From: Marinobacterium arenosum
GTDB taxonomy: Bacteria > Pseudomonadota > Gammaproteobacteria > Pseudomonadales > Balneatricaceae
Assembly: GCF_019795155.1 (NCBI RefSeq)
Contig: NZ_JAILYN010000042.1
Location: forward strand, 1 to 42,702
DNA length: 42,702 nucleotides
Reading direction: 5' to 3'
Below, piece by piece: positions 19,085 through 28,062 of this stretch. The notes under the pieces were generated by a model. That model was not told the DNA's origin and did no database searches. It saw nothing but the letters and a program-made list of their open reading frames with translations. The position numbers were made by a program, and so were the translations under genes. Position 1 is the first letter of the stretch, and each line of letters begins with the position of its first letter.

Positions 19085-19094
19085 ATCCGGCTCC

Positions 19095-20174
19095 TTATTC
19101 ACTGACGAAAGCCAGCAGTTCCGCCAGCGAGCCGGTGCCCGCCACCACGTTGATCTCCGCTTTGCTGTCGCAGCAATCGCCATAGACCCTATCGAAGTGG
19201 TCTCGCTGTTGCTCCAGCGCCTCGATAGCGGCCTTCGCAAAATCCAGTTTTTCGCTCTGGCCCCGGTTCTGGTCGATCGGCATCAGAAAGGCGGCCGACA
19301 ACGAGCGCGGCTGCTGATCGCCCTTTTCCGCCAGCGCATAGGAGGCGTAGGCGCGGCTGCCGAAGCTGTTCTGCTTGCCGCTGGGCGCCACCTTCAGCGC
19401 GGCTTCGGTCAACGCGGCGATCGCCTTGCGGGCCAGCGCTTCGTCGCCGCCGAGGTTGTCCATCAGCAGTTCGCGGTTGATGCAGATGTAGGAGTAGAAC
19501 AGCCCGGCGGCGAAGCCGGTTTCGCCGATATGGGCCGCGCCGGCATCATCACGGTGAATGTTCAGGTCGTCGACGGCGGTGAAGTAGTCGTCTTCGATCA
19601 CTACCGGATGCACCGAGATCGCGTGCGCCACCTGGCAGGCGGCTTCGGTATTGTAGGCGGTCTTGGAGGCCAGCATACGGCCGAACAGGGCGATATCGGC
19701 TGCCCGGTTGTCGTGGCGCAGCAGCTCCAGCTCCGCTTTTTCCGGGCCGCGCTGCTCGCTGATCAGGGTATCGACCAGCTGGTCGATCGCCTGCTGTTCG
19801 CTGGGGCTGATATGCACCAGTTGTTCGATCTCCAGCTCCTGCAGCGGCTTGTCCTTATTGGCTTTTTTCAAAGCGCCAAACACCCCGGCGATCGACTTGG
19901 CCCAGTCGAAGGCATTCTTTTCGCCGATACCGGCGTCAACCAGCCGGTCGTAGGCTTGCAGCCCCAACACCTTGGTGCGGGTGCCGACATGCCCTTCCAG
20001 CGCCTGCTGAAACAGCTCGGAGGTGCGCCAGTGGCGTTTCAGGCTCTGCGAAGAGACCCGCAAGCGGTCGACGCCACCCATCTTGGCGGTTTTCGGCCGG
20101 CCCAGGTCGTCCCGGTTCAGGTTGGCCGGCGGGTAAGAGGTCAGGATATGCAGCTGGATAAAACGGTTGTTCAT
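19095..20174 (-). CDS. cas7e: Cascade backbone subunit Cas7e (CasC/Cse4)
   Basis: Cas7e forms the helical crRNA-binding backbone of Cascade. The 359-residue length is close to E. coli CasC (363). Family segments include FIQLHILTSYPPANLNRDDLG, seen as HILTSYPPANLNRDDLGRPK at residues 9-28, then KMGGVDRLRVSSQSLKRHWR, DIALFGRMLASKT and ALKVAPSGKQNSFGSRAYA. The ATG at 20174 has AAGGAAAA upstream. It sits 18 bp after cse2 and 10 bp before cas5e. Confidence 0.97.
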   Translation of the reverse strand: MNNRFIQLHILTSYPPANLNRDDLGRPKTAKMGGVDRLRVSSQSLKRHWRTSELFQQALEGHVGTRTKVLGLQAYDRLVDAGIGEKNAFDWAKSIAGVFGALKKANKDKPLQELEIEQLVHISPSEQQAIDQLVDTLISEQRGPEKAELELLRHDNRAADIALFGRMLASKTAYNTEAACQVAHAISVHPVVIEDDYFTAVDDLNIHRDDAGAAHIGETGFAAGLFYSYICINRELLMDNLGGDEALARKAIAALTEAALKVAPSGKQNSFGSRAYASYALAEKGDQQPRSLSAAFLMPIDQNRGQSEKLDFAKAAIEALEQQRDHFDRVYGDCCDSKAEINVVAGTGSLAELLAFVSE

Positions 20175-20192
20175 GGCGATGTTTTCCTTAAC

Positions 20193-20777
20193 TTACTGAT
20201 TTTCTGAGCGCGGAAGTGCGGCGAAGTATTCTTTGGCCCAGCCGACCGCCAGCCGATCGACCGGCCGGCGGGCGATACCGTATTGGTGCTCCTGACTCCA
20301 GTGCAGGATGCTGTCGGCCAGCGAGACAATATTGAGATTGCCCTTGAGCAGTTTCACGGCGCGGAGAAGCCGGCGGTAGAACTCGTCGTAATCACGGCTT
20401 TTCTGCAGTTGAGAGAAGCGCAGTTCACTCATCGGCGCCTTACCGCCGGTTTCCAGCGGCGTCGCCAACTGGCCGGCAAAGCTCTTGCTCGGGCTATGGC
20501 TGCGGGCATGCGCCAGGGCGCCGGCCACCATCGCCATCGGAATCCAGTGTTCCTGTTTGGCTTTCAGGTCCGGCATCCCCTGGTAGTTGATAAAGCGGAA
20601 GAACGCATCGCTGAGGATCAGTTCGTCGGGCGCCTGGGCGCGGCGCAGGCGGGCGCGGTCGGCACGGCCGCCCTTGTGCTGGTCTTCCAGCTCCTGCAGC
20701 CAGGCGAACCAGCTATGCAGGGCCTTCAGGCCAGCCTGATCCTTAATGAAACGGTAGCTAAGGTTGGGCTGTTCCAT
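20193..20777 (-). CDS. cse2: Cascade small subunit Cse2 (CasB)
   Basis: Cse2 is the alpha-helical small subunit present as a dimer in Cascade that stabilises the R-loop. The 194-residue product is longer than E. coli CasB (160). It shows LKALHSWFAWLQELE, GRADRARLRRAQAPDELILS, and SELRFSQLQKSRDYDEFYRR near residues 115-137, the typical arginine-rich CasB pattern. The start overlaps the cse1 stop by one base (TGATG). Confidence 0.93.
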   Translation of the reverse strand: MEQPNLSYRFIKDQAGLKALHSWFAWLQELEDQHKGGRADRARLRRAQAPDELILSDAFFRFINYQGMPDLKAKQEHWIPMAMVAGALAHARSHSPSKSFAGQLATPLETGGKAPMSELRFSQLQKSRDYDEFYRRLLRAVKLLKGNLNIVSLADSILHWSQEHQYGIARRPVDRLAVGWAKEYFAALPRSENQ

Positions 20778-22366
20778 CAGGCAGTTTCCTTTTCAGGTTC
20801 GGGATAGCGGGCGGCAAACGCCTTGAATGGCTTGCTGGTGCGCAGCTTGCGCAGCAGCTCGGCACGGGCCGCCATGATCCGTTTGAGGTTGAGGTCTTCC
20901 GGGTTACTCTCCAGCGTCCAGCGGTCGAAGCTGTCGAGCGCGGTGGCAACCAGCATCCGGCTCCAGGGCAGCATCAACGTGGCCGGCCGCACTTCGGACG
21001 GTGGCAGTTTGCCGAGCTGCTGAACCAGGGCGAAGAAACGCGCTTCGGTCTGCTGCCAGAAATCCGCTTCGATATGGCTGGTGTCGCCTTTGGCATCCAG
21101 GGCCCGTTTGAACCAGGCGTCCCGTACCCGGCCACGCAGTTCGCGTACTGCCAGTTGCGCTAAATCCAGCAACTCTTCGGCCTGAGCAAGCAGTTTCTCC
21201 TGCCGGTCGGCATCGCAACTGAATAACGGGAAGTCGTGGTCATACCAGCAACGCGCCTTCATGTTGTCCATGTCGTAACCGAAGCACCAGAGGCGGGGCG
21301 TCAGCCGGCCAGTGGACGCCTCGGCCAGCAGCTCCTCGCGCTCGCCGTTAAAGGCCGCCACCACCTTAGCCGGGGTGTCGCCATTGCCGGCCCGACCCAA
21401 TGCCAGACCAACCCAGTGCCGGTAGCAGAGCCCGCCCGGTTGCCCTTTCAGGCTGCGCGGCGGATTCTTTTGCTTCGGGTCGAAGCGGTACGGGGTCAGC
21501 GGATGCAACCAGTGATCGCTGTAGTTGATGCCGTAGTTGCGGGTACGGTACTCGGTAATCAGTGGCTGATCGTCACCTCCGCAAAGTGCGCAGCAGCCGT
21601 GCCGGTCACTCGGATGCAGGCGGATACGACGCGGCATCCCCCAATACATCTGCAGCGGATGGCCGTCGTCGGGCGTGGTCAACAGCCCCTCCTGATCGGA
21701 TAACCGGGTCGGCCCCATCCAGGGCAGTACCTTGGCGCTGAGCGGCTCCGGCGCAGCCGGCAGCTCTTCGCAGGTCAGCACGTTCAGCCAGAGCTTCTGC
21801 CACAGCGTCGCCGGGCCGGCGGGCCGGATCAGGGTGGTCAGCGGCCCGCCGCCACGCAGACCGACCCGGTGACCGACCCCGCCGGAAGGGGCATTGGTCT
21901 GCAGGGTGAACAGCGCGCTGGCGGCACAGCTGTGGCAGAGCTGCGGTAGCCGACCGCCCTTGATGAAATGGTCCAGGTTGTCCTTCAGGGTCTTGCCGCC
22001 CGGCGCGTCGATCAGCAACCCGGCAATCGGCTTGGTTTCACCATCGGGCAGGTCGAAATCCTGCAGGAAGGCGGGCCCGTCAGCTTGCAGCAGTTGCATC
22101 GCCGGTGTCAGCCGGGCCAGCGCCCGTTGCAGTTCGGCCGGCTCGGGGGCTTCATACAATGCCTCCCAGTCGCGCGCCTCCTGCGGGGCATAGACCGTCT
22201 GCAGCAGGCCGATCAGCAGTTGATAAAGCGCCCCCTGAAAGTCGGGCCGGGGGGCATTCAGCTCGATAGGGGGATTGTCCGGCTCGGCGATCTGCCAGGG
22301 GGCGATATAGTCCGCCCCGCCATCCTGCCGGATAACCGGTATCCAGCGATCCTCGATCAGGTTCAT
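20777..22366 (-). CDS. cse1: Cascade large subunit Cse1 (CasA/Cas8e)
   Basis: Cse1 recognises the PAM and recruits Cas3. The start MNLIEDRWIPVIRQDGGADY at 22366 follows a strong AGGAGG and overlaps the cas3 stop (ATGA). A longer frame upstream lies within cas3 and is not used. The 529 residues compare with 502 in E. coli. Typical segments are PDFQGALYQLLIGLLQTVY, IDAPGGKTLKDNLDHFIKGG, LPQLCHSCAASALFTLQTNAP and GGGPLTTLIRPAG. Cys pairs (LCHSC; CALCGG) hint at a bound metal. Confidence 0.96.
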   Translation of the reverse strand: MNLIEDRWIPVIRQDGGADYIAPWQIAEPDNPPIELNAPRPDFQGALYQLLIGLLQTVYAPQEARDWEALYEAPEPAELQRALARLTPAMQLLQADGPAFLQDFDLPDGETKPIAGLLIDAPGGKTLKDNLDHFIKGGRLPQLCHSCAASALFTLQTNAPSGGVGHRVGLRGGGPLTTLIRPAGPATLWQKLWLNVLTCEELPAAPEPLSAKVLPWMGPTRLSDQEGLLTTPDDGHPLQMYWGMPRRIRLHPSDRHGCCALCGGDDQPLITEYRTRNYGINYSDHWLHPLTPYRFDPKQKNPPRSLKGQPGGLCYRHWVGLALGRAGNGDTPAKVVAAFNGEREELLAEASTGRLTPRLWCFGYDMDNMKARCWYDHDFPLFSCDADRQEKLLAQAEELLDLAQLAVRELRGRVRDAWFKRALDAKGDTSHIEADFWQQTEARFFALVQQLGKLPPSEVRPATLMLPWSRMLVATALDSFDRWTLESNPEDLNLKRIMAARAELLRKLRTSKPFKAFAARYPEPEKETA

Positions 22367-25080
22367 CTTTCCTCCTTTGAAAGATTCCAGCCGCCGCTGG
22401 CGCTGTAGCAGTCGGCCAGCTCGTCGGTCAGCGGCAGCAGTTCGCACCAGCGCAACGCGGCTGTCTGTTGTCGGGTCTGTTCGATCAATTCGTGCAGTTC
22501 GGGCGGAATCATGGCCTGCGCCCGCCGCCACTCTTGTTCCGGCAGGCTGATCTGGCTCAGCGGCCAGCGGTGCCGTTCGCCGTCGGCCCAGGGCTGAAGT
22601 TCAGCGCCCACCAGCCGCGCCAGGGCGACGGTGACGCTGTCGTTGCTGAGCCGGGTCGGCACGCGGATATCGCTGTCCCAGCGGTCGCCGTCGGCACTTT
22701 TCCGGCAGTAGCCCTGCTCGAACTTCAGGCTGTTCAACCGGCCCTGCTGTTTCTGGCCCAGGCTTTCACCTTCCGCGTCCCAGCTCAGCCCCTGCAGCGC
22801 CTCGGGAATCCGCTCTTGCGCCGGCTCGCCATACACCCCTTCGATCAGTTCGCGGGCATCCTCCGGCATCCGCAACCGCCAGTCGCGCTCGGCCAGCACG
22901 GTCAGCGTCAGCCACAGCTGGCCGACATGGCGGTAGACCCACTGGCTGCCCTGCCAGTGGGGCTTGAGCCAATCCTCATCAGCCTCGCCGGTAGCGGGTG
23001 GCGCATAGATACAGAACAGCGGCGCCGGGCGCTGGTCTGTTCCTGCCGCGCCGGCCGCGTGCGCTAACGGATTGCCGTCGGCATCGCGGCAATGGCGGTG
23101 CAGCCGGCCGGCGCGCTGGATCAGCAGGTCGATCGGTGCCAGATCGCTGACCATCAGATCGAAATCCAGGTCCAGCGACTGCTCTACCACCTGGGTGGCG
23201 ATCAGCAGCTGGCCCCGGCGCTGTTCAGCCTTGGAGGCTTTGCCGAAGCGCGCCAGCACGTCAGACTCCATCGCCTGGCGGTCGCACATCGCAAAGCGGC
23301 TGTGGAACAACCCAATCTGCTGCGGCGCGGTCCAGTTCTGCTCGCAGGCCAGTTGCCAGGCGGCGCGGGCATCGGCCACGGTATTGCGAATCCAGCAGAC
23401 CGATTGGCCGGCGTCCAGCGCGGCCCGTATCTGTTCGGAAACCTGATCGAGCGAGGTCAACTGGCGTACCGCCAGCGTACGGCAGACCGAGCGGCGGCTT
23501 GCCACCGGATACTCTGCGGCCCCACTGGCGCAGCAGGTGACCAACGGGTAGTCACGGCTGACAAGCTCGGCCGGCGGTTGTTGCAGGCCGTTACGAAACG
23601 CGGTGCTGAAGGCGGCCCGCATCTGCTGCGGCAGGGTGGCGGACAGCAGTACCGCACTGCCCCCTTGCGCGGCATGCATCCGCAGCAGGCTGGCCAGCAG
23701 CGCCTGCATGTACGGGGAATAAGCGTGAATCTCGTCGACCAGCAGGATCTTGTTCTGCAGGCCCAGCAGCCGCAGCGACTGGTGACGGGCGGGCAGCACC
23801 GTCAGCAACGCCTGATCCAAGGTGCCGACGCCAACATCGGCAAATAGCGCCTTCTTGCGGTTATCCGCCAGCCAGCTGTTGCAGTAGGCGGTGGCACTTG
23901 GCTCATCCTGCCGGTAGCTGCGGTCGGCCAGCTGTTCGGACAGCCGTACCGACTCGACGAACTCCTGCGAAAGCTCACGGGCGCCATGCGCCAGAATCAA
24001 TGAGGGCCGGCTCTGCTCGGTAAACAGTGCGCGATAACTGCTGCGCATCCGATGGTATATGCCGTTGGCCGTGGCCATTGTCGGCAGGCCGATATAGACC
24101 CCTTCCGCCCGGCCGGCCGCCATCAGTCGGCCAGCCAGGGTCAGCGCCGCCTCGGTTTTGCCGGCACCGGTAACATCCTCCAGAATCCACAACTGCGGCC
24201 CCTCGGGCAGTTCGACCGACTCCGCCTTCTGCTGCAACGGAGTGGGCTGATCGATAAAGGGGAACAGCTCTTTAACCTTGCTGATCTGGCGGCTGCTGAC
24301 CTGATTCGGTTGAATCTTTTGCAGCGCCTGCTGTGCTTTCGGCAGCGCGACCGTATCCCAATACTGAGTAAGTGGCTGCGGCTCGGCATGGTAGCCGAAC
24401 AGCGAACGGTCAGAGCCGGTCCAGTCGGCCAGCACAGCCAGCCCGGCCAACTGCCAGGAGACGGGCTTCAATCGCTGATAGAGCTTGGCATTGGTCAGCG
24501 GCCGGAAATCGGGTTGGTAGAGTTCGGTCAGCGCAGTAACGAATGCTTCGGCGGCCTGCCGGTCTTCATCGCTGAACCAACGCTCCAGGCCGCGCAGATC
24601 TTCCCGCGGCGGCTCGCCGTGGTGGCCGGTAACGATGCCTAGCCAGGACACCAATTCGCGGTTGGCGTGCGCCGGTTTTTTCCAATAATTGTACGGTTGC
24701 CAGGCCCCTTGCCAGAGCCGCTGCGACAGCTGTTCACGCCAGAGCAGGAAGCCCAGCGAGTCATGCCGTTGGTCGTAAGGGTAACGGCCATCTGCCACGA
24801 TCAGTCGATCCGACAGGCCTGTGGCCAACCCCTGAAACGCCGAAGCGAACTTGCCCAGATCGTGCAGTGCCAGACAGAAACTGAACCAGCGCTGCAGCCA
24901 GGCCGGCTCGACTTGCAACCCGGTGGCCAACTGCCGGCAGCGCGGCTGCAACGGGTCGAGCATCCGCCAACCAACAGCGGCGACATCGAGGCTGTGATAG
25001 GGCAACAGATGGAAGGCAGGGCCTTCGGTGTGAGGATCGGGACTGGCTTTGCCCCAATAGCGGAAATAACAGGCGGTCAT
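22363..25080 (-). CDS. cas3: CRISPR nuclease-helicase Cas3, type I-E
   Basis: Cas3 degrades target DNA after Cascade binding. I chose ATG 25080 (MTACYFRYWGKASPD), with GGGAGC upstream, giving 905 residues (E. coli 888). The N-terminal HD nuclease domain shows LLPYHSLDVAAVG (residue 29), LALHDLGKFASAF (H73, D74) and VTGHHGEPP. The superfamily 2 helicase part has DVTGAGKTEAAL (Walker A, near residue 330), LVDEIHAYSPYM (DExH form), SATLPQQMR, TQVVEQSLDLDFDLMVSDLAPIDLL (seen as VEQSLDLDFDLMVSD) and QRAGRLHRH (motif VI). It is the first gene of the effector operon. Confidence 0.97.
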   Translation of the reverse strand: MTACYFRYWGKASPDPHTEGPAFHLLPYHSLDVAAVGWRMLDPLQPRCRQLATGLQVEPAWLQRWFSFCLALHDLGKFASAFQGLATGLSDRLIVADGRYPYDQRHDSLGFLLWREQLSQRLWQGAWQPYNYWKKPAHANRELVSWLGIVTGHHGEPPREDLRGLERWFSDEDRQAAEAFVTALTELYQPDFRPLTNAKLYQRLKPVSWQLAGLAVLADWTGSDRSLFGYHAEPQPLTQYWDTVALPKAQQALQKIQPNQVSSRQISKVKELFPFIDQPTPLQQKAESVELPEGPQLWILEDVTGAGKTEAALTLAGRLMAAGRAEGVYIGLPTMATANGIYHRMRSSYRALFTEQSRPSLILAHGARELSQEFVESVRLSEQLADRSYRQDEPSATAYCNSWLADNRKKALFADVGVGTLDQALLTVLPARHQSLRLLGLQNKILLVDEIHAYSPYMQALLASLLRMHAAQGGSAVLLSATLPQQMRAAFSTAFRNGLQQPPAELVSRDYPLVTCCASGAAEYPVASRRSVCRTLAVRQLTSLDQVSEQIRAALDAGQSVCWIRNTVADARAAWQLACEQNWTAPQQIGLFHSRFAMCDRQAMESDVLARFGKASKAEQRRGQLLIATQVVEQSLDLDFDLMVSDLAPIDLLIQRAGRLHRHCRDADGNPLAHAAGAAGTDQRPAPLFCIYAPPATGEADEDWLKPHWQGSQWVYRHVGQLWLTLTVLAERDWRLRMPEDARELIEGVYGEPAQERIPEALQGLSWDAEGESLGQKQQGRLNSLKFEQGYCRKSADGDRWDSDIRVPTRLSNDSVTVALARLVGAELQPWADGERHRWPLSQISLPEQEWRRAQAMIPPELHELIEQTRQQTAALRWCELLPLTDELADCYSASGGWNLSKEER

Positions 25081-25138
25081 CGATGTCGCTCCCTGAACAG
25101 AATCCGCCGCCCAAACTCCGTGGCAGCGGTCGCTACCG

Positions 25139-25168
25139 AGCATACACCTAACAAAAGCGGGCTTTCAA
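25139..25168 (-). promoter_or_regulatory. Likely promoter of the cas3-cas6e operon
   Basis: On the minus strand TTGAAA (25163-25168) and TATGCT (25139-25144) are separated by 18 bp, about 60 bp upstream of the chosen cas3 start. The match is 5/6 at -35 and 4/6 at -10. The region between cas3 and the divergent DUF3301 gene is short, so a promoter must lie here. Confidence 0.5.
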
Positions 25169-25267
25169 TTACAGCCCCGTTGCCTGATCGGAGCAAATAC
25201 TGACCCAGCGCAGGCTATGGTAGGATGGCCGCAGATTCCCTTGCCCTTTAATCCATCGAGGCTATAG

Positions 25268-25585
25268 ATGTATATCGAGCTGTCCGATCTGCTCTGGCTG
25301 ACACTGATCTGCGGTGCCATGCTGTACTGGTGGCAGGCTCAGCGGATCAAGGAACTGGCGTTGCGCGAGGCGCGCAAGCAGTGCAAGGAGCTGGATCTTC
25401 AGCTGCTGGATGAGAGCGTGGCGCTGCGGGCGTTCTGGTTCAAGCGCGGCGAGGACGGCAAGGTTCATATCTGGCGCTCCTACACGTTTAATTTCAGCAG
25501 TACCGGCGATGACCGCTACACGGGCCGTATTGTGCTGCTTGGCCGCGCCATTACCGGGATCCACCTGGAGCCCCACCGAATCTGA
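25268..25585 (+). CDS. DUF3301 family membrane-anchored small protein
   Basis: The 105-residue protein begins MYIELSDLLWLTLICGAMLY, a single N-terminal membrane segment followed by a basic helix (AQRIKELALREARKQCKELD) and a globular part with FWFKRGEDGKVHIWRSYTFNFS. This pattern matches the DUF3301 family found in gammaproteobacteria. Function is unknown. It is the first of four plus-strand genes, 187 bp from the cas3 start and divergent from it. Confidence 0.85.
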   Translation: MYIELSDLLWLTLICGAMLYWWQAQRIKELALREARKQCKELDLQLLDESVALRAFWFKRGEDGKVHIWRSYTFNFSSTGDDRYTGRIVLLGRAITGIHLEPHRI

Positions 25586-25601
25586 TTGAGTGAGACGTAC
25601 G

Positions 25602-26018
25602 ATGCAGATTTCCGACCCCAACCAACCCCGCTACGGCGACGGCGACATCTCCTTTCAAGCCGCCGGCGGCGAGGCCGGCATCCGGAAGCTGGTCGATGCC
25701 TTCTATGACGCCATGGAACAGTTGCCGGAAGCCCGGCGTATCCGCGCTATGCACCCCGACAACCTGGACGAATCGCGCGACAAGCTGGCCAGCTTCCTGT
25801 GCGGCTGGCTTGGCGGCCCTAAACGTTATCGAGAGAAGTATGGCCCGATTCGCATTCCGGCGGCCCACTCCCACCTCGAGATCGGCCCGGCCGAGCGCGA
25901 TGCCTGGCTGCTATGTATGGAAAAAGCCCTTGAAAGCCAGCCGTTTGCTACGGATTTTAAAAAGTACCTGCTAGAGCAGCTGTTCGTGCCGGCCGAACGC
26001 AGCCGCACCCGCGACTGA
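25602..26018 (+). CDS. Group II truncated hemoglobin
   Basis: The protein is a 2-on-2 hemoglobin-like heme protein of 138 residues from ATG 25602. A GTG four codons earlier is possible; neither has a strong ribosome-binding site. Family marks are GGEAGIRKLVDAFYDAMEQ, MHPDNLDESRDKLASFLCGW, GGPKRYREKYG, and HSHLEIGPAERDAWLLCME. In the last, H91 is the likely proximal heme ligand and W102 the Trp typical of group II. Possible roles are oxygen or NO chemistry. It starts 16 bp after the DUF3301 gene. Confidence 0.88.
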   Translation: MQISDPNQPRYGDGDISFQAAGGEAGIRKLVDAFYDAMEQLPEARRIRAMHPDNLDESRDKLASFLCGWLGGPKRYREKYGPIRIPAAHSHLEIGPAERDAWLLCMEKALESQPFATDFKKYLLEQLFVPAERSRTRD

Positions 26019-26020
26019 AC

Positions 26021-26060
26021 ACGGCAGGGCGCGACAGAACACGGCAGGGCGCGACAGAAC
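26021..26060 (+). repeat. Perfect 20-bp tandem duplication
   Basis: ACGGCAGGGCGCGACAGAAC is present twice, head to tail, between the truncated hemoglobin stop and the ribosome-binding site (AAAGGAG) of the DinB gene. Confidence 0.95.
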
Positions 26061-26074
26061 AAAGGAGCTGTAAC

Positions 26075-26614
26075 ATGAGCGAACTGCACAACCTTCGGCT
26101 AATGGCCCGCTACAACCAGTGGATGAACGAAACCCTCTATGATGCCGCCGAAACCCTGCCCGCAGTGACCTTGAAAGCGGACCAGGGCGCCTATTTCGGC
26201 TCGATCATGGGCACGCTGAACCACCTGATGGTCGGCGATATCATCTGGTTACAGCGCTTCACCAACCACCCGGCCAACTTCCAGAGCCTGCAACCGGTGC
26301 AGCACATGCGCCAGCCGGTTACCTTGAAGCAGGTCCTGTTCGAGGATATCGAAGAGCTGCGCGCCGAGCGTGAGCTGCTGGACGAGGTGCTGATCGAATG
26401 GACCAATGAACTGCGCGACGAGGATCTGGACGTACCGCTGCACTACGCCAATATGAAAGGGATCGAGTCGGTCCGCCGTTTCGGCAGCCTGGCACTGCAC
26501 CTGTTCAACCACCAGACCCACCACCGCGGCCAGCTGACCACCCTGCTGTCGCAGCAGGAGATCGAGATCGGCATCACCGACCTGCTGACGCTGATTCCGG
26601 AGCTTCACGACTGA
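26075..26614 (+). CDS. DinB-family four-helix-bundle protein
   Basis: The 179-residue protein has the DinB/YfiT metal-binding triad pattern: GTLNHLMVGDIIWLQRF in the first half and LFNHQTHHRGQLTTLL near the C-terminus, giving three His ligands. DinB-family proteins include thiol-dependent transferases, but the substrate here is unknown. The ATG at 26075 follows AAAGGAG. The name comes from a family member and does not imply DNA polymerase IV. Confidence 0.92.
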   Translation: MSELHNLRLMARYNQWMNETLYDAAETLPAVTLKADQGAYFGSIMGTLNHLMVGDIIWLQRFTNHPANFQSLQPVQHMRQPVTLKQVLFEDIEELRAERELLDEVLIEWTNELRDEDLDVPLHYANMKGIESVRRFGSLALHLFNHQTHHRGQLTTLLSQQEIEIGITDLLTLIPELHD

Positions 26615-26632
26615 GTGATGAGCTGACCGGTT

Positions 26633-26950
26633 ATGGATGAATTGATGTGCCAGAAGGTCTGGCAGGTGGTGGCGGCGATCCCGCCCGGCAAGGTCGCCAG
26701 CTACGGTCAGGTGGCCGAGCTGGCCGGCCTGCCGCGCATGGCCCGGATGGTTGGCCGGATATTGAGCCAGCTGCCCAAGGACAGCCAGCTCCCCTGGTTC
26801 CGGGTGATCAACGCCCAGGGTCGGATCTCTTTCCCGCTGGACAGCGACGCCTACCGATGCCAACGCGAGCGGCTGGAAGCCGACGGTGTCGAATTCAACG
26901 GTGAAAGGATCAACCTGCGGGTGTATCGCTGGTCCGGCGAAGCCGACTGA
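26633..26950 (+). CDS. Alkyltransferase-like protein (ATL, MGMT-related, no active cysteine)
   Basis: The 105-residue protein has the DNA-binding MGMT fold: VWQVVAAIPPGKVASYGQVA and the Arg-containing ARMVGRILSQ. At the alkyl-acceptor site the PCHR of MGMT is replaced by PWFRV (residues 54-58), so Trp stands where the acceptor Cys would be. That is the mark of ATL proteins, which bind O6-alkylguanine and flag it for nucleotide excision repair. Usual ATL has PWHR, so Phe at the third position is a small deviation. ATG 26633 is used; an ATG four codons later is possible. It is convergent with the ligase gene, 8 bp away. Confidence 0.88.
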   Translation: MDELMCQKVWQVVAAIPPGKVASYGQVAELAGLPRMARMVGRILSQLPKDSQLPWFRVINAQGRISFPLDSDAYRCQRERLEADGVEFNGERINLRVYRWSGEAD

Positions 26951-26958
26951 ACGCCTGC

Positions 26959-27822
26959 CTAAAATGCCTGCCAAGGCCGCAGGTAACGGGCAAAACGGGG
27001 TATGCCGTTATTGGTCTCGCCGTTATAGCGGTAGGTGATCTTGCTACCGATCGGCGGCGGTTCCCGCCTCAGCTGGTCGGTCAGCCCACTGCCGATACGG
27101 AAACGCAGCCCGTCCGCCCGCTCCACCAGCAGGGCGCCGGCCATGCCTCGATATTTGCCTTTGCCCTGGGTATAACCGACCACGGTCGCCTCGGCATCGG
27201 AGAACGGCTTGAGCTTCAGCAGCGCCAGGCTGCGCGCCGGCTGATAGAGGCTGTCGGCCCGGCGCAATATCAACCCCTCGCCGCCCAGCTCGACAATCTC
27301 CCGCAACGCCTGCTGCAGACTGGCGTCATCGGCCAGCAGCCGTTGCGGTACCGCCTTCAGCCAGGGTAGATCGATCTCCGCCAAGCGCTGTTCCAGCTCG
27401 GCATGACGTTCGGCAAAGGTGGTCAGTGGCTCGTCCGGCGATGCCGGCGGCAGGTCGAACACCATATAGCCCACCTGCTTCCACAATGTCTGATCCGGCT
27501 GCCGACGCCGCACCAAGCCGGAGATCTCTTCGAAACGATCCCGCCCGAGCCATAGCTCGCCATCCAGCGGACGGCTGGGAAAGCCCCGGGTAAACCAGGC
27601 GGGCGCATTGATCCGCTGGCCGCTGCGGGTCAGCAAGTGCTCACCATCCCAATAGGCGCGCACCCCGTCGTACTTCTCGCTGACCCAGTAGTGACCGACC
27701 GTAATGCCCGGCTGATAGGTCTGCGCCAGCATCAGCTCGGGCGCCGCCTGGCTGGCGGCACGCAATGAGATCGGCAGCATCAGCAGCAGCATCAACAGAA
27801 GGGGTATCAGTAGCAGTTTCAT
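26959..27822 (-). CDS. ligE: Secreted minimal ATP-dependent DNA ligase (Lig E type)
   Basis: The protein joins nicked DNA with ATP. Start ATG 27822 follows AGGAAAGG and gives 287 residues; the upstream frame extension lacks support. Residues 1-25 (MKLLLIPLLLMLLLMLPISL, then RAASQA) are a signal peptide, so it likely acts in the periplasm. Nucleotidyltransferase motifs are in order: KYDGVRAYWDG (motif I, nucleophile Lys), LDGELWLG (motif III), GGEGLILRR (motif IV) and LLKLKPFSDAEATVVGY (motif V). A small OB domain ends the chain. There are no extra domains, typical of Lig E. Confidence 0.93.
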   Translation of the reverse strand: MKLLLIPLLLMLLLMLPISLRAASQAAPELMLAQTYQPGITVGHYWVSEKYDGVRAYWDGEHLLTRSGQRINAPAWFTRGFPSRPLDGELWLGRDRFEEISGLVRRRQPDQTLWKQVGYMVFDLPPASPDEPLTTFAERHAELEQRLAEIDLPWLKAVPQRLLADDASLQQALREIVELGGEGLILRRADSLYQPARSLALLKLKPFSDAEATVVGYTQGKGKYRGMAGALLVERADGLRFRIGSGLTDQLRREPPPIGSKITYRYNGETNNGIPRFARYLRPWQAF

Positions 27823-27955
27823 CCTTTCCTCCCTGATCGAAATTCGGACATTGCGTCCGTCCGCCCACCTCCATCGGGCGTAAAAAGAGACTAGGTCAGC
27901 CTCCCTATCAGGGCAAGTATGGATTGCAGTCAGCGGCCGCCACCGGAACGCACAG

Positions 27956-27983
27956 CAGGCGATCGCCGCAGGACGCGCCTCCA
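27956..27983 (-). repeat. Dispersed intergenic repeat copy
   Basis: On the minus strand GGAGGCGCGTCCTGCGGCGA, then TCGCCTG, matches 29451-29477 (GGAGGCGCGCCCCGCGGCGA) with only a few differences. Both lie between genes and are partly palindromic, so they are likely another REP-like class. The rest of 27823-28062 shows nothing recognisable. Confidence 0.5.
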
Positions 27984-28062
27984 ACGTGCCGTCGGCCGAA
28001 CCGTCAATGTGTTTTTAGCAGCGGGTTCGCGGCTTGGCCCGAAAACAGGGAAGAACCAATAC

